64,000 nt of DNA from positions 14,679,816-14,743,815 of the forward strand of contig NC_086029.1 of the NCBI RefSeq assembly GCF_036323735.1. Direction: 5' to 3'. Positions 14,016-25,223 of this stretch are shown here, piece after piece; positions within the stretch are counted from its first letter, which is position 1, and the number at the start of each line of letters is the position of its first letter. This DNA comes from Rattus norvegicus (Eukaryota > Chordata > Mammalia > Rodentia > Muridae). A program made the position numbers and the translations under genes. The notes beneath the pieces are model-generated. The model did not search any database. It saw only the letters and a list, made by a program, of their open reading frames with translations, and was not told where the DNA came from.

Positions 14016-16883
14016 AACTTCAAATATCATTTTAAATAATAAGCAATTAAATAAACAAACAAAAAGAAGTAGGGTGAAAGTCATCGGAGAATGATGGCAT
14101 AAGGGATGAGATCCAGTCTTGGAATGTTGGAGGTGATGAGGGCGTTTTTTTGGTGCCGAATATTTTTAGAATCACTTGGAACTACACAGTACTGACCAGG
14201 GTTACTGCAGTTGGTCATGACAGATATCTCTCTCTATCCAGCTCACTGTCCCACTTCATGGCAAATGACACTGAGCGGAAGGCTAAGTAGGATGTGGAAG
14301 TAGAGTTGAGTGGGGAGGAAAAGAGTTGGAAGGCACGATGGCATGCTGGGAGTGTGTCTGCATCTTTTCCAGCAGTAGCCTGTGAATAGACAAAGAACTC
14401 AAACTTTTATAAATTCTCCGACTGACTCACTTCTAATCTAAATTTGTTATCTGCTATAAGATGTTTAGAGCCATGGATCTATCAGTGGAGACCAGGACTA
14501 AACAGCTGGATGCTCCAGCAGCAGAACATGCATTTCTAGCACTAATCGCTACTTGAGGTAGTAAAGCGAAAGGTGGGAATATTTCAGGCTGTAAGTTTAA
14601 GGTGTTTGTTTTGCAATCTGTAATTCTTGCTCTACATGTTTAATGGATTCAAAGTTTATTTTGGACCCATGTTTGTTTATTTATTTGTTTATTAATTTGT
14701 TTTTAATCTTACTGACTTTGTGAAAGTACTGAGAGCTGAGAAGTAATATCAGAATTTACCATGTTATCCTCTATGATTTAAAAGGTGCCATATCAGGTGG
14801 TTATCATGAAGCTTTTACAATGTTATCACGAGAAGGATCAGTAAACTCAATCTTAAACTAAATTAAAAGGGATACGTTCACTTTTGTCCTTTATAGCCAA
14901 GGTAGAGAGAACAGAAGGAGGTAAAGCTCAACCACATCCTTCCAAAGGTAGGCAGGGGGATTATTTTTAGAAGGCTACCAGTCTATTAACCTCCACAGGA
15001 TTAAGGATAAAGTGAAACAAAGAGATGTTCTCAATAGCGACAGTACTGCTTACATACAAGTATATGCGTACATACAAGTTAAGTATATGCTTAACCCTGG
15101 CAATTGGAAATAGAATGAAGATCTCTTTACTCATGGCATACAAAATGGTATAAACATCATGAAAAGTATCTATCATTTCTATTATACACTGCAAATCTAT
15201 GATTGCTCTTTAAAGGGACGAGAATGGATTTAGGGAGAGTCACAGCTGAAGTCTGTTGGGCCTCTGCCTTATGCTGTGATTTGTAACTGGCAGTGGGGGT
15301 AGCCAGCACTATCTCATCTACTTTGCAAGGTCTTAGCCTTCTCCTGGATGCCCTTCTACTTCTCCTCACTCATTGTGTGAATTCAGAGCTATTAATTTTC
15401 TGATTAATGTATAGCCAGAAAGTCAGAGAGGAATGATAAAATAGGACATAAGGAGCATTTGCTTGTTTTCAAATATTTTTGTTTGATTTAGGAGATTATT
15501 AGAGAACAGACTGATGTTCCTGCCTAAAGGAATAGTCAATTTGAGTAAATCATTTGCCACATATTTAAAGCTATAGTCTTTCCCCATTCACTGGATAGGA
15601 GAAAACAGTCATGTAATATATGACATGAATATTATTCATGTTTTTATATACAGTTAAATAAAAGTTAGTTATTAAAATAAATTTGATTAGCTGTAAATAC
15701 TAGATACCATTAATTGCAGTAAAGTAAAAGCCAGCATTAGTGGGATGGGGATTGAGGAAAATGAGGGACAAAGCAAGTTTACTAAAAAAGATTAAAGTGA
15801 CAGCTGATAAAGTCATTGAAAAGTCACACATTTCCCACCCATGATGTTCATACATCACTATGAAAAAAACATTAAAGATAAGTTTTCATCAAGATGAAAG
15901 ATTAAAAGCAAAGTTAAGAAAAAGCAAAAACTGGGACCAAGAATTAGAAAGGTACATGTTTGAGTACATACTCAGAAAGAAGTAATATTTAATTGTCCTG
16001 TCAGGGATACCTCAAGGGAGTGGGTGGCTAGACAGCAAAAGTGAGGTATATCTTTTAGATAAATGAACTCTGGGAAGAGGTGCCCCTGCGATATGGACCT
16101 TAGGAATAATTTAGCACATTTGAGGACTAATCTTTTTGGCTGTATTCCTAGTCTAACATACCAAATTATAACTGTTAATATTTGAGCTTTTTGGTATGAA
16201 TATTACCATCCAGCGTAGTCATACTGGAGACAATTTGTACAGTTTTAGTTAGGGATGATATTCATTAACTATAGTGAAAAAAACTTTGTTCAGACAGGCA
16301 GGAAAGATGTTACAGTTTTGCTTTTATTGCTTTGGTAAAATACTCCAAAAGTAAGGTTAAGAGAATCACATGTGACAGGAGTGTTTTGAAGCCACTCATG
16401 TGACGCTCATGGTCAAAAGAGGAAAAAACGAACACACGCTCACTTGCTAGCGTGTTTGTATTTAGTTAAATTTCCCTCCTCTTCAAGAAAAAGAAAGACA
16501 ACCTCTGACACTTGGGGAATTCTTTATAGTATTAAATAAATAATTATATGTGAATCCAATTTAACCAATATAAAAATATACATAGTTTTCTACTGTCTAT
16601 GTAACCTTTGTAAACATCAAATATCTGCTAGTTTCTTCAAGTTTAAGCGTGTGCCAAGGAGCTCCTTGCTGCCACAGAATCCCAACTAAATAACTGTAGA
16701 TTTGAAGTAGCTTTGAAATCACCTAGCAACTATGGTCTATTCTGATCCAGAGAATTAAACTGAATTAGTCAAGTACCACAATTATCTAAACAAGAGACTA
16801 GAGAAGAATATCCTTCTTTTGTCTGTCCACACAAGGCTTGGTTGGTCATGACAGCTGAAGTCCAGCCACCAACGTGTACTCAC
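14016..16883. other. Intronic DNA upstream of the exon 5 donor, no recognised element
   Basis: No repeat family or coding region recognised. The minus-strand frames at 14967-15194 and 15157-15369 lack domains and splice support. This is the intron sequence immediately downstream of exon 5 in gene orientation. Confidence 0.5.
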
Positions 16884-17219
16884 CAGCCTGATTAGTTGTG
16901 ATGCTGACGGCGGCAAACTGTCTCGGTGGCGAGCTCAGCTCTGACACTCCATTAATGGCATCAATCTCAAAGGTGTAGTTAGTATGTGCCAGGAGGTCTG
17001 TCACTGTCACCGTGGTGTTGGTGAGTCCAAGCTGACGAGGGAGGAAGCGGACGTTGGGGCTGCATGGCTCGCACTGCCTGACATTCCACCCACATTTTTT
17101 ACATATGATGTTGAAGGTAATATCCTTCCGGCCTCCTGTGTCCAGGGGCCAGCTCCAGTCCAGGATAACCGAGGTCTCATTTATGTTAGAGATAACATTT
17201 CTTGGTGCGGATGGAGGTC
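16884..17219 (-). CDS. Epha3: Epha3 exon 5: ephrin type-A receptor 3, first fibronectin type III repeat
   Basis: Epha3 is a membrane receptor tyrosine kinase that binds ephrin-A ligands in contact-dependent cell guidance. The reverse strand encodes 112 residues matching the FNIII-1 repeat of EphA3: it starts PPSAPRNVISNINET, has VILDWSWPLDTGGRK and CKKCGWNVRQCEPC, and ends SSPPRQFAAVSITTNQA. Three N-glycosylation sequons are visible (NET, NTT, NYT). The acceptor reads TACTTTGCAG before 17219 and the donor GTGAGTAC after 16884. The length of 336 bp is the usual size of this Eph exon. Phase is 1 at both ends: its first two bases complete an Arg codon begun in exon 4, and its last base starts an Ala codon. 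The frame is intact. DAINGVSEL has Ile where I recall Val in other mammals. EphA3 is preferred over EphA5 and EphA7 on sequence recall, not a search. Confidence 0.96.
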
Positions 17220-17820
17220 CTGCAAAGTAGTTCCAAAAAGATTAATGAGCATCACTTCTGGTTTCTACTACAAAGGAAATGGAAAAATTATAAACGAATC
17301 GGAGAGGTAAAAAAACATCCTCTCTTTATTATCTACTCTAATTCATCCTCAGAGGATCCGTAAGATTATAGGCACACGGATTCAAGATGAGCAACCCCCA
17401 CTATGAACTGGGAGTTTCTATCCATGATTAAGGATCTATTCACCAAGTCCAACAAAGAAATTTACTATAAATTCAAAACCCAGGTGAATAGTTATGAAAA
17501 CTTCAGTTTTATGTTTATAAATCTCAGTCCCCTCACCTTTTATTTACCATGACCTATGACCAAGAGATAGCAAAAGATAATAAAAATCTCCAAACATAAA
17601 TCCTCTGTCTGTAACCTCTCCTGCCTTGGCAAATACATTGTGAGATTCTGAACTCAGTATAGATTTTTTTCTTTGAATAGAAGTTACATTGCAGGAAGTG
17701 CTTTAAAAACTAATTCATTCTGTGTGATGAGTGTTGCATTTGTGATGAGTCAAGCATGGAGGAGGAAGCAGAGAGTTTTCAGATTGCGTATGGAAGACAG
17801 AAAGATGTAGGCAAATACTT

Positions 17821-17975
17821 GACACGCACGCACACACACGCACACACACGCATACGCACGCACACACACGCACACGCACGCATTCACACACACACACACA
17901 GACAAGCTTGCACATAGTGCACATACATACACATGTGCATGAGCAAGAGTGTACATGCGTGCGCGCGCACACACA

Positions 17976-18018
<43 letters not shown>
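17821..18018. repeat. CA/CG-rich compound microsatellite in Epha3 intron 4
   Basis: Two blocks: CACG/CACA repeats at 17821-17900, and GTGCGCGCGCACACACAC followed by pure CA at 17959-18018. On the transcribed (minus) strand it is a TG/CG tract ending 94 nt from the exon 4 donor. Alternating purine-pyrimidine with a CG core is Z-DNA prone. Confidence 0.95.
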
Positions 18019-18020
<2 letters not shown>

Positions 18021-18052
18021 CCAAAACAAACATCACAGCCATAGGAAGATAC

Positions 18053-18077
18053 ACCAAACCAAACCAAACCAAACCAA
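18053..18077. repeat. (CCAAA)n pentanucleotide repeat
   Basis: Five short CCAAA units 35 nt inside the exon 4 donor, in the intron. Confidence 0.9.
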
Positions 18078-18111
18078 TCATGGAGGCATGGATTGCAGCA
18101 GAACTACTCAC

Positions 18112-18267
18112 GGGTACAAGCCATGGATGGAGGGTCTTTTTCTGCCCGGAAATAATTATTCTCACACCTGCAGTTCATTGAACCATCTTCTTGGGTTGAG
18201 CTGTGTGGTGGGCACTTAGTACACTTGGCAACACCATCCAAAGCCTTGTAGAAGCCTGGCCGACAAG
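18112..18267 (-). CDS. Epha3: Epha3 exon 4: ephrin type-A receptor 3, cysteine-rich segment
   Basis: The reverse strand encodes 52 residues of the extracellular cysteine-rich (sushi/EGF-like) region that joins the ephrin-binding domain to the FNIII repeats: CRPGFYKALDGVAKCTKCPP, then HSSTQEDGSMNCRCENNYF, then RAEKDPPSMACT. Six cysteines are visible (CRPG, AKC, TKC, NCRC, MACT). The acceptor reads TTTTGCTTGCAG before 18267 and the donor is GTGAGTAG after 18112. The length of 156 bp matches the conserved fourth Eph exon. Phase is 1 at both ends, so skipping this exon would keep frame. The last base C plus the first two bases of exon 5 make the Arg of ACTRPP. The match to EphA3 is recalled, not searched, but it is near-complete and runs directly into exon 5. 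Confidence 0.96.
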
Positions 18268-20357
18268 CTGCAAGCAAAATGACTCTTTTAAAAATTTTAG
18301 CAATTGGCTGGTATCTTGAAATGTGTACAACAGATTGCTGTGTGTAAAAGCATGGATTCCTTATGAGTAAAATGAATTTGTCTCCTCCCATGCTTTACAG
18401 AAGCAAGTCACGTGGCCATGTGATTTTGCTTTTTATTCATTCGAATTTGATTTGCACCAAATGTCAAGGGAAATAAACCAGGGGGCGGGGGAGGGAGTGT
18501 GAAGCCACAAGATTTAGATTATTTTGGCATTAAAGTATGGTGAATTCTCCAACTTGTATATTCACAGCTTTACTTGGCATTGGAGAATTGGTGGTGAGCA
18601 TAAAGTATAAAACTATGTCATGATGTCGTCATTTTAAAACACGACACAGCATATGTCCTATCTGCATTGTCATTACCACTGAATTGCACTGTTGATATGT
18701 GTTTAACTTTCTAGCTGGATACAACATGGTTCTGAATACTGTAAGCAACTACAGAGGAAAACTTGATACTATGCTGTATATTTTAAGAGGATATTGCATG
18801 ATCAATTATTATTATTATTATGATTATCGTCATCATCATTATTGTCTTAATAATAACTCTTAACTTCTAGGACAATGGCATAACAACAAGATATTAGTAC
18901 ATTTCATTATGTCTGAAACAGAGAGCAATTTTCTCATTTGTACTATGTTGGATATGGTTTGCTCATAGGTAAAAGTTCCTTGCAAACTCAGTCACTCTCT
19001 TTATGCAGATCTCTGCATAATGTGTTTGATAAGTCCCATAAACTGTTTTCAATACTGATCTCAGCTTACCATTAAGATACTTCAAACTATGGTATCCCCA
19101 TTACTTTAATTTAATATGATAAGATGTCTAACATGTTCTTTTTATTTGATTCATTAAAAAGATACAAAAAGACAATGGGAAGTGAAATCACTGTAAAATT
19201 CTTAACAAGATTTCCCTTGACATTTTTTCATGGAAAGAATTTAATATCCAAATTCTTTATCTCTTGAATCTCAGATTCAAGGCTACCTTGATATTGAATG
19301 GTGTGTGGCATTTTTACACACATACATTGCAATGTATGCAGTATAACCAGATTTAATTATTTTCTTCTATTAACTTAATATTGTGAATGAAATGCTATTT
19401 GTACTCAAGGGAAAAGAATTATCTTGGGTAGACAGATCTTAACTTCTACAGCATCCAGTGCACTATACATTTGGCTAAAATTCCACATAAAAGCTGAATT
19501 TTTTCTTACTTAAAGAGAGAAAAGATTTTCTTGGAGTAAAAGGAAAGTTCAAATGCAGACCAGAACATTAGAATCACGTTAATAATAAAAATCATTTCCT
19601 TAGTCTTGTCCTTTTCTAGTTTCTAATAAGAAAGTCCATTCCAGGACAACTTTGCAACATACATTTTAATTTTGTTGTCGTACTGAGATACAGACAAATG
19701 AATCTTGTCCCCCCAAAAAGCACTAAATAGAAACTTCTGTTTATATCTCACACCTATCACCTCAGAAGAAAATGATGAACACTTTCAAAACAATGTATTT
19801 CACTCCTGCTTTCAGTTGAATTCTTTCCAAGATGGCTTTTCATTTTCAAGATGGCTCTAAAAATTAATTAAAAACTAATTAAAATACTTAAAAAGATTAA
19901 GTTGCAGTGGCAACGATGTGGTTTATTATTTTGTTTGCTTGTAAGTTTGACTTCATGTTTTTGCTTTAGACTTTTACAGCTTCAACATTTGACAGAAAGG
20001 TATTCGCTGAGTATTCAAACACATTTTGTTCATGCTGATTCACATGCTATGGAATATTTCTAAATGAAGAAGCCATGTCTTAGCTACATCACACTACACC
20101 AATATTACTGATAACGCTCAGAGATATCTATATTTGATAAGCTTATCAACTTAAAGAGAGTTATATTCAATAAGTCTAAAAGCTACAAACATGATTCAAA
20201 TTACTAAGTAGAATTTGTACAATCACAGTTAAAGTATAATAGATGATAATAAAAATTAACTACAAAAATATTCAGTTTAGAAAATATTCACCAATGAACT
20301 ACTTTTCTGATAGGTAATAAATATATCCCCAATTCTAATCACAACAAAAGGACTCCT
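18268..20357. other. AT-rich intron 3 DNA next to exon 4
   Basis: No mobile element recognised. An interrupted ATT/ATC trinucleotide microsatellite lies at 18805-18845. Confidence 0.5.
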
Positions 20358-20460
20358 ATAGGGCTTGGTAGGATAAACTTTTAATCTCAGCACTTGCACA
20401 GGCTGGTCTATGAGTTCTCTGTGAGTTCCAGGCAGGCCAGGGCTTGAGATTCTTTCTCAA
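20358..20460 (+). mobile_element. Internally deleted B1 SINE
   Basis: Reads as B1: AACTTTTAATCTCAGCACTT (box A side), then GTGAGTTCCAGGCAGGCCAG and TTGAGATTCTTTCTCAACC. The central GAGGCAGAGGCAGG part is missing. The tail continues into the adjacent CCAA repeat in place of poly(A). Confidence 0.75.
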
Positions 20461-20551
20461 CCAACCAACCAACCAACCAACCAACCAACCAACCAACCAA
20501 CCAACCAATTAACCAATCAACCAACCAACAAACCAATGAACAAACAAACAA
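20461..20551. repeat. (CCAA)n tetranucleotide microsatellite
   Basis: About 15 CCAA units, decaying to AACAAAC at the right end. It directly follows the B1 tail, from which it probably arose. Confidence 0.95.
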
Positions 20552-21735
20552 ATACCCAAGAATATTCTTGCCTCTTCTGCACTGTTTTGGGTTCCAAATA
20601 ATGAAATGTTACCATACCTAACTTATTTTTTGGCCTCTAATTTTACAAAAATAAATCATTAAAACTAAATTAGCCATTGTACTATTATATCACATGAAAA
20701 TTAAATCATGTATATTAATTTAGAAAAAATATTTTCTAAACTTAATTTTTTTGCAAATTTTCAATTTTATTTTACCTCTTTTTCATAACTGTCTCCCCTT
20801 CAATGTTTTATGCCCCTCTACTAAATTACATTTTAATTGTATTTTTTCTACATTTACTTTTAGATAAATTATTTTACAGAAAGAAATGCTCTTGTCTATA
20901 GGTCTGCCTCAAAGACATTTTTTTCTTGTATTTTATATCTAATGCAGGTATGGAGAAATGAAAAACTGTATTAGAAATTAGCAAATCAGAGAGACTATCA
21001 GTTTTAAATCATGCTGAAAACAAAATTGGTGGTTCATCCTCTCAACTGTAGATTTTAGGAGTCCAAGACTGGAGTCTACATTACCTTGTGTTCTAGATCA
21101 AGAACTACCTCAAAAGAAATAAGCAAGCATAAAACACACAAAATAAACAGGTAACATAATGAAATTGGCATGTATGTATAAAATAAATAAAATATAAAAT
21201 AAATTTTGATTTTCTCATTGAATGCAATTATAATTTATCTGTTTCGTTTACTGAAGGAATATATTTTAAAGTAAATTTAAGAATCCATTTTCAGTAATAA
21301 AATAATTGTTTTGGAGAAAACAATAAATGTAAAAGGGAAGGTGTATCTACCTATCTATCCATCTATTTATCTATCTATAATCTAACTATCATCTGTCATC
21401 TCTGCATATACACATACAGACATATGTGTGTTGTGCATGCATTGTATTTGTGTGTGATAGCAGTCTTACTTTATCCTACCCATAAATCATCTTCTCCTCT
21501 TGTCAGAAATTAATTTCTGTTGAAGCACTTATTTATCTATTCCACATTCTTTATTCAAAAATATATTCTTATGGAGTTATTGAACACTTTATATTAAAAT
21601 GTGTATGTATGTGCTTCTCTTTTTTTGGTGCTGTAACAATTTATTTGTCCCATGAAAATATATTTCATACACTAAAAGGATACCACTTTGATAAGTAAAA
21701 CCATTTTCAAGTAAAGAGTAGAAGGCCTGACACTA
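20552..21735. other. AT-rich intron DNA with a possible B1-like relic and ATCT repeat
   Basis: A very diverged B1-like stretch may lie at about 21030-21125 (GGTGGTTCATCCTCTCAACT to CTACCTCAAAAGAAATAAG), low confidence. An ATCT/ATCC microsatellite lies at 21343-21388. Nothing else recognised. Confidence 0.4.
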
Positions 21736-22245
21736 TTACTGATGGTATGTTGTGCTTACAGGAGCCCAGCATGGCTGTCCTCTGAGAGGCCCAACAAGCA
21801 GCTTACTGAGACAGACAGAGATACTTACACCCAACCAATAAACAGAAGCTGGAGACCCCTGTGGCTGAATTAGGAAAAGGTAGGAAGAAGCTGTGGCAGA
21901 GGGCAACTCCATAAGAAGACCAGCAGTCTCAATTAACCCAGACCTCAGAGACCTCTCAGACATGGAGCCACCAACCAGGCAGCATATACCATCTGGTCCA
22001 AGCCCCTTCCCCACATCTCCCTCACATATAGAGCAGAGACTGCCTGGTCTGGCCTCAGTGAGAGAACCTAGGCCTAACCCTCAAGAGACTTGAGACCCCA
22101 GGAAGTAGGGAGACCTGAGAGGGAGTGCAGACATCCTCTTGAAGACTGGGGTAAGGGTGGGAGGGGGAGGAATGGGCTGAGGCACTGTGGGCCAGCAGAC
22201 AGGAGGAGGACAGTGACTGGGCTGTAAAATTATAAATTTTTTAAA
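21736..22245 (+). mobile_element. Lx-type LINE-1 3' UTR
   Basis: Typical blocks of the older murine LINE-1 3' UTR: CATGGCTGTCCTCTGAGAGG, GAAGACCAGCAGTCTCAATT, GAGCCACCAACCAGGCAGCA, GCCTGGTCTGGCCTCAGTGA and CCTCAAGAGACTTGAGACCC, then G-rich sequence and a short A-rich end. It is 5' truncated and non-coding. The 38956-39264 element shares its second half. Confidence 0.85.
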
Positions 22246-22524
22246 AAAGAGCTAAATTGGATGTGAAAATGTGTATCTTCATGACTGTTCTCCTGACAAA
22301 CACTCCAGATCAATAGAATTATTAGATTGAGCTGTCTTTGTTTTAAAGGTGACAAGCTTCCTCTAACCTTCCTGTATTCCTGTAAGCCAATATGAGACAG
22401 CAAATGCAAAATACAAAAACAAAAAACAAAAAACAACAGCAAAAAAAACCCCACAAAACCAATAAAATCCCTTTAAAAGATTTATACATCGCAACAATTT
22501 TTTTTCTGAAATGGTTTTAAATTT

Positions 22525-22688
22525 CTGTGTATGTCTCGATATGTGTTTCTGTGTGTGCTTATGCCACCTCTGTGTGGGTGACAGACACTAGGAGCAGGAG
22601 GCCATTGGGAGCCTAGCAATGTGGATACTAGAACAGGTCACAGGACCATTGGCAGTCTTCTTAATCACTGAGCTATCTGTTCAACTCA
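22525..22688 (-). mobile_element. B3/B2-type SINE relic
   Basis: Reverse complement of a tRNA-derived B2/B3 SINE: the right end CTTAATCACTGAGCTATCTG is the inverted box A side. The left part, with TATGCCACCTCTGTGTGGGT, is the distal tail. Diverged. Confidence 0.7.
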
Positions 22689-23209
22689 ATGTCCAGTTTT
22701 AAAATAAAAATCTCAGCTAGAAACTCAATGCTTACTGTGAACCAGTCTAGCAACAAAATCCATATGCAAGGAAGATACAAACATATTTAAAACCTGCTGC
22801 CTAATTATAGACCTCTCATTTATAACTTCCCTTAGGTAATCTGGTAGTAAAATGTTCTTGGTCAAATGGTGATAAAACTATTCATTAATTTAAACTGCAT
22901 GTTAATACAACCAAAGGGAAACTACAATGATTCAGATGTCTTAAGTGACAGGGAATGTTTTAAACGCTACCTTCTTATCCTTCCTTTTTCTTTCTTTTTT
23001 TTTTCTGTTCATTTGCTCCGTTATGTGGTCCCAAGCATATATTCTTGACTTGTTACATGAGGTATTTTAAAATTAGTTAAGAAGATGAATTCTCATCTTT
23101 GATTTTTAAACAGATACATGAATAGGATGAAGTACTGGTTTAAATTAACAGTCATTGATTAAATGTGAGAGAGGCACCCCCTGAAGGCTACTGCATATCA
23201 TAGTGAATT
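22689..23209. other. Intronic DNA, nothing recognised
   Basis: No supported feature. Confidence 0.5.
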
Positions 23210-23521
23210 TTCTAGGAATCAGACTTGTTTGTATCTTCTTGATTGCTGATTAGTGTGGAACACCCCAGCCCACTGTGGATGGTGACATCTTTGGCAGATG
23301 GGCGTAAGCTGTATAAAAAATCAGGCTAAAACTAGCCATGAAAGCCAGCTAGTAAGCAAATTTTCTCCATGTTTTCTGCCTCTCCTCTGATTTTGCTTAT
23401 GTTCCTGCCCTAGCTTCCCTAAATGACAAACAATGCTCAGGGCATGTGGGACAAATCCACCTCTTTCTTCCCAAAGGTCTTTTTGCTCATGATGCTTATC
23501 ACAGCAGCAGAAAGCAAACAT
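23210..23521 (+). repeat. Interspersed murine repeat, class uncertain
   Basis: Blocks GTGTGGAACACCCCAGCCCA, GTTCCTGCCCTAGCTTCCCT and ATGATGCTTATCACAGCAGC resemble a repeat common in mouse and rat genomes. I recognise the pattern but cannot name the family with confidence. L1-A has inserted at its right edge. Confidence 0.5.
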
Positions 23522-23534
23522 GAAGAAAACTGAG

Positions 23535-24090
23535 AGATTGGGGCACTAGAGATGTAGGTTCCCTGCGCCCCAGAAACCGCCGGAACCTGAAGGGACCAGA
23601 TCAACAGTTCTCTGCACCCAAATCCCGTGGGAGGGAGAGCTAAACCATCAGAGGGGCAGACAGGCCTGGGAAGTCAGAAGAGACTACACTCTGCCCACAT
23701 TTCTAAATCCAGAGGAAAACACCAAACACCATCTGGGACCCTGGTGCACAGGGGCTCCCGAAAAAGGCAGCACAAGTCCTCCTGGATGCTGCCCTCACAG
23801 AAAGCTCATAAGCAACACCCCACGAGTAAACTTGAGCCTTGGGACCACAAGTAAGAACAACTTTTCTGCTGCAAGTGACCTGCCTGTTGAACACAGGACA
23901 CAGGCCCACAGGAACAGCTGAAGACCTGTAGACAGGAAAAACTACACGCCTGAAAGCAGAACACTCTGTTCCCATAACTGGCTGAAAGAAAACAGGAAAA
24001 CAAGTCTACAGCACTCCTGACACACAGGCCTATAGGACAGTCTAGCCACTGTCAGAAATAGCAGAAAAAAGTACCACAAGAGATAATCTG
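23535..24090 (+). promoter_or_regulatory. L1-A partial 5' UTR
   Basis: Aligns with 30628-31185 of L1-B. It is about 12% diverged from L1-B up to about 23910, then nearly identical to it. Most CpG sites kept in L1-B are TG or CA here. The promoter-proximal start is missing, so promoter activity is unlikely. Confidence 0.8.
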
Positions 24091-25168
24091 ATGGCGAGGG
24101 GCAAGCTCAGGAACCCAAGCAACAGAAACCAAGACTACATGGCATCATTGGAGCCCAATTCTCCCACCAAAGCAAACACTGAACATGAAAACACACCAGA
24201 AAAACAAGATCTAGATTGAAAATCATATTTGATCACGATGTTGGAGGACTTCAAGAAAGACATGAAGAACTCCCTTAGAGAAACACAGGAAAACATAAAT
24301 AAACAAGTAGAAGCCTATAGAGAGGAATCACAAAAATCCCTGAAAGAATTCCAGGAAAACACAATCAAACAGTTGAAGGAATTAAAAATGGAAATAGAAG
24401 CAAACAAGAAAGAACACAGGGAAACAACCCTGGATATAGAAAACCAAAGGAAGAGAAAAGGGGCCGTAGATACAAGCATCACCAACAGAATATGAGAGAT
24501 AGAAGAGGGAATCTCAGGAGCAGAAGATTCCATAGAAATCATTGACACAACTGTCAAAGATAATGTAAAATGGAAAAAGCTACTGGTCCAAAACATAAAG
24601 GAAATTCAGGATTCAATGAGAAGATCAAACCTAAAGATAAAAAGGTATAGAAGAGAGTGAAGACTCCCAGCTCAAAGGACCAGTAATTATCTTCAAAAAA
24701 ATCATAGAAGAAAACTTCCCTAACCTAAAGAAAGAGATGCCCATAAGCATACAAGAAGCCTACAGAACTCCAAATAGATTGGACCAGAAAAGAAACACCT
24801 CCCGTCACATAATAGTCAAAACACCAAACGCACAAAATAAAGAAAGAATATTAAAAGCAGTAAGGGAAAAAAGTCAAGTAACATATAAAGGCAGACCTAT
24901 CAGAATCACACCAGACTTTTTGCCAGAAACTATGAAATCCCGAAGATCCTGGACAGATGTCATACAGACCCTAAGAGAACACAAATGCCAGCCCAGATCA
25001 CTGTATCCTGCAAAACTCTCAATTAACATAAATGGAGAAACCAAGATATTCCATGACAAAACCAAATTTACACAATATCTTTCTACAAATCCAGCGATAC
25101 ACAGCATAATAAATGGTAAAGCCCAACATAAGGAGGCAAGCTACACCCTAGAAAAAGCAAGAAACTAA
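24091..25168 (+). pseudogene. LINE-1 ORF1 (RNA-binding chaperone), broken, L1-A
   Basis: ORF1p is the RNA-binding trimer that coats LINE-1 RNA. The start is ATGGCGAGGGGC at 24091. An in-frame TGA at 24217-24219 (42 codons in) is also present at the same place in L1-B. Reading resumes in the same frame with a Lys/Glu/Gln-rich coiled-coil segment (EDFKKDMKNSLRETQENINK) to a second TGA at 24493-24495. After a frameshift near 24650, the C-terminal part is open at 24737-25168, with AYRTPNRLDQKRNTSRHI and GRPIRITPDF typical of the RNA-binding and C-terminal domains. It ends at TAA 25166-25168. Not functional. Confidence 0.92.
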
Positions 25169-25223
25169 TTTGGCAACAAAACAAAGGGAAGAAAAGCACA
25201 CAAACATAACATAACATCCAAAT

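Larger units (their letters stand above)
1..16883 (-). other. Epha3: Epha3 intron 5, proximal part (partial)
   Basis: Everything below the exon 5 donor at 16883-16882 (GTGAGTAC on the minus strand) is intron. The next exon, for the second fibronectin repeat, was not found before the window edge. The intron is therefore at least 16.9 kb here, in keeping with the large size of Epha3. Its repeats are listed separately. Exon numbers follow the usual Eph gene layout and are inferred. Confidence 0.85.
17220..18111 (-). other. Epha3: Epha3 intron 4 (complete, 892 bp)
   Basis: Bounded by the exon 4 donor GTGAGTAG (18111 downward) and the exon 5 acceptor ending at 17220. It is short for this gene and contains a large CA/CG repeat and a CCAAA repeat, listed separately. 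The region between the exons codes for nothing else; open frames through the CA tract are low complexity. Confidence 0.95.

Noticed and set aside
16984..17310. Plus-strand frame of 108 codons
   Set aside because: It is the opposite strand of Epha3 exon 5, whose minus-strand reading has matching splice sites and protein similarity.
17715..18219. Several open frames of about 100 codons in both strands near Epha3 exon 4
   Set aside because: They are translations of the CA/TG repeat (alternating Cys-Val or Thr-His).
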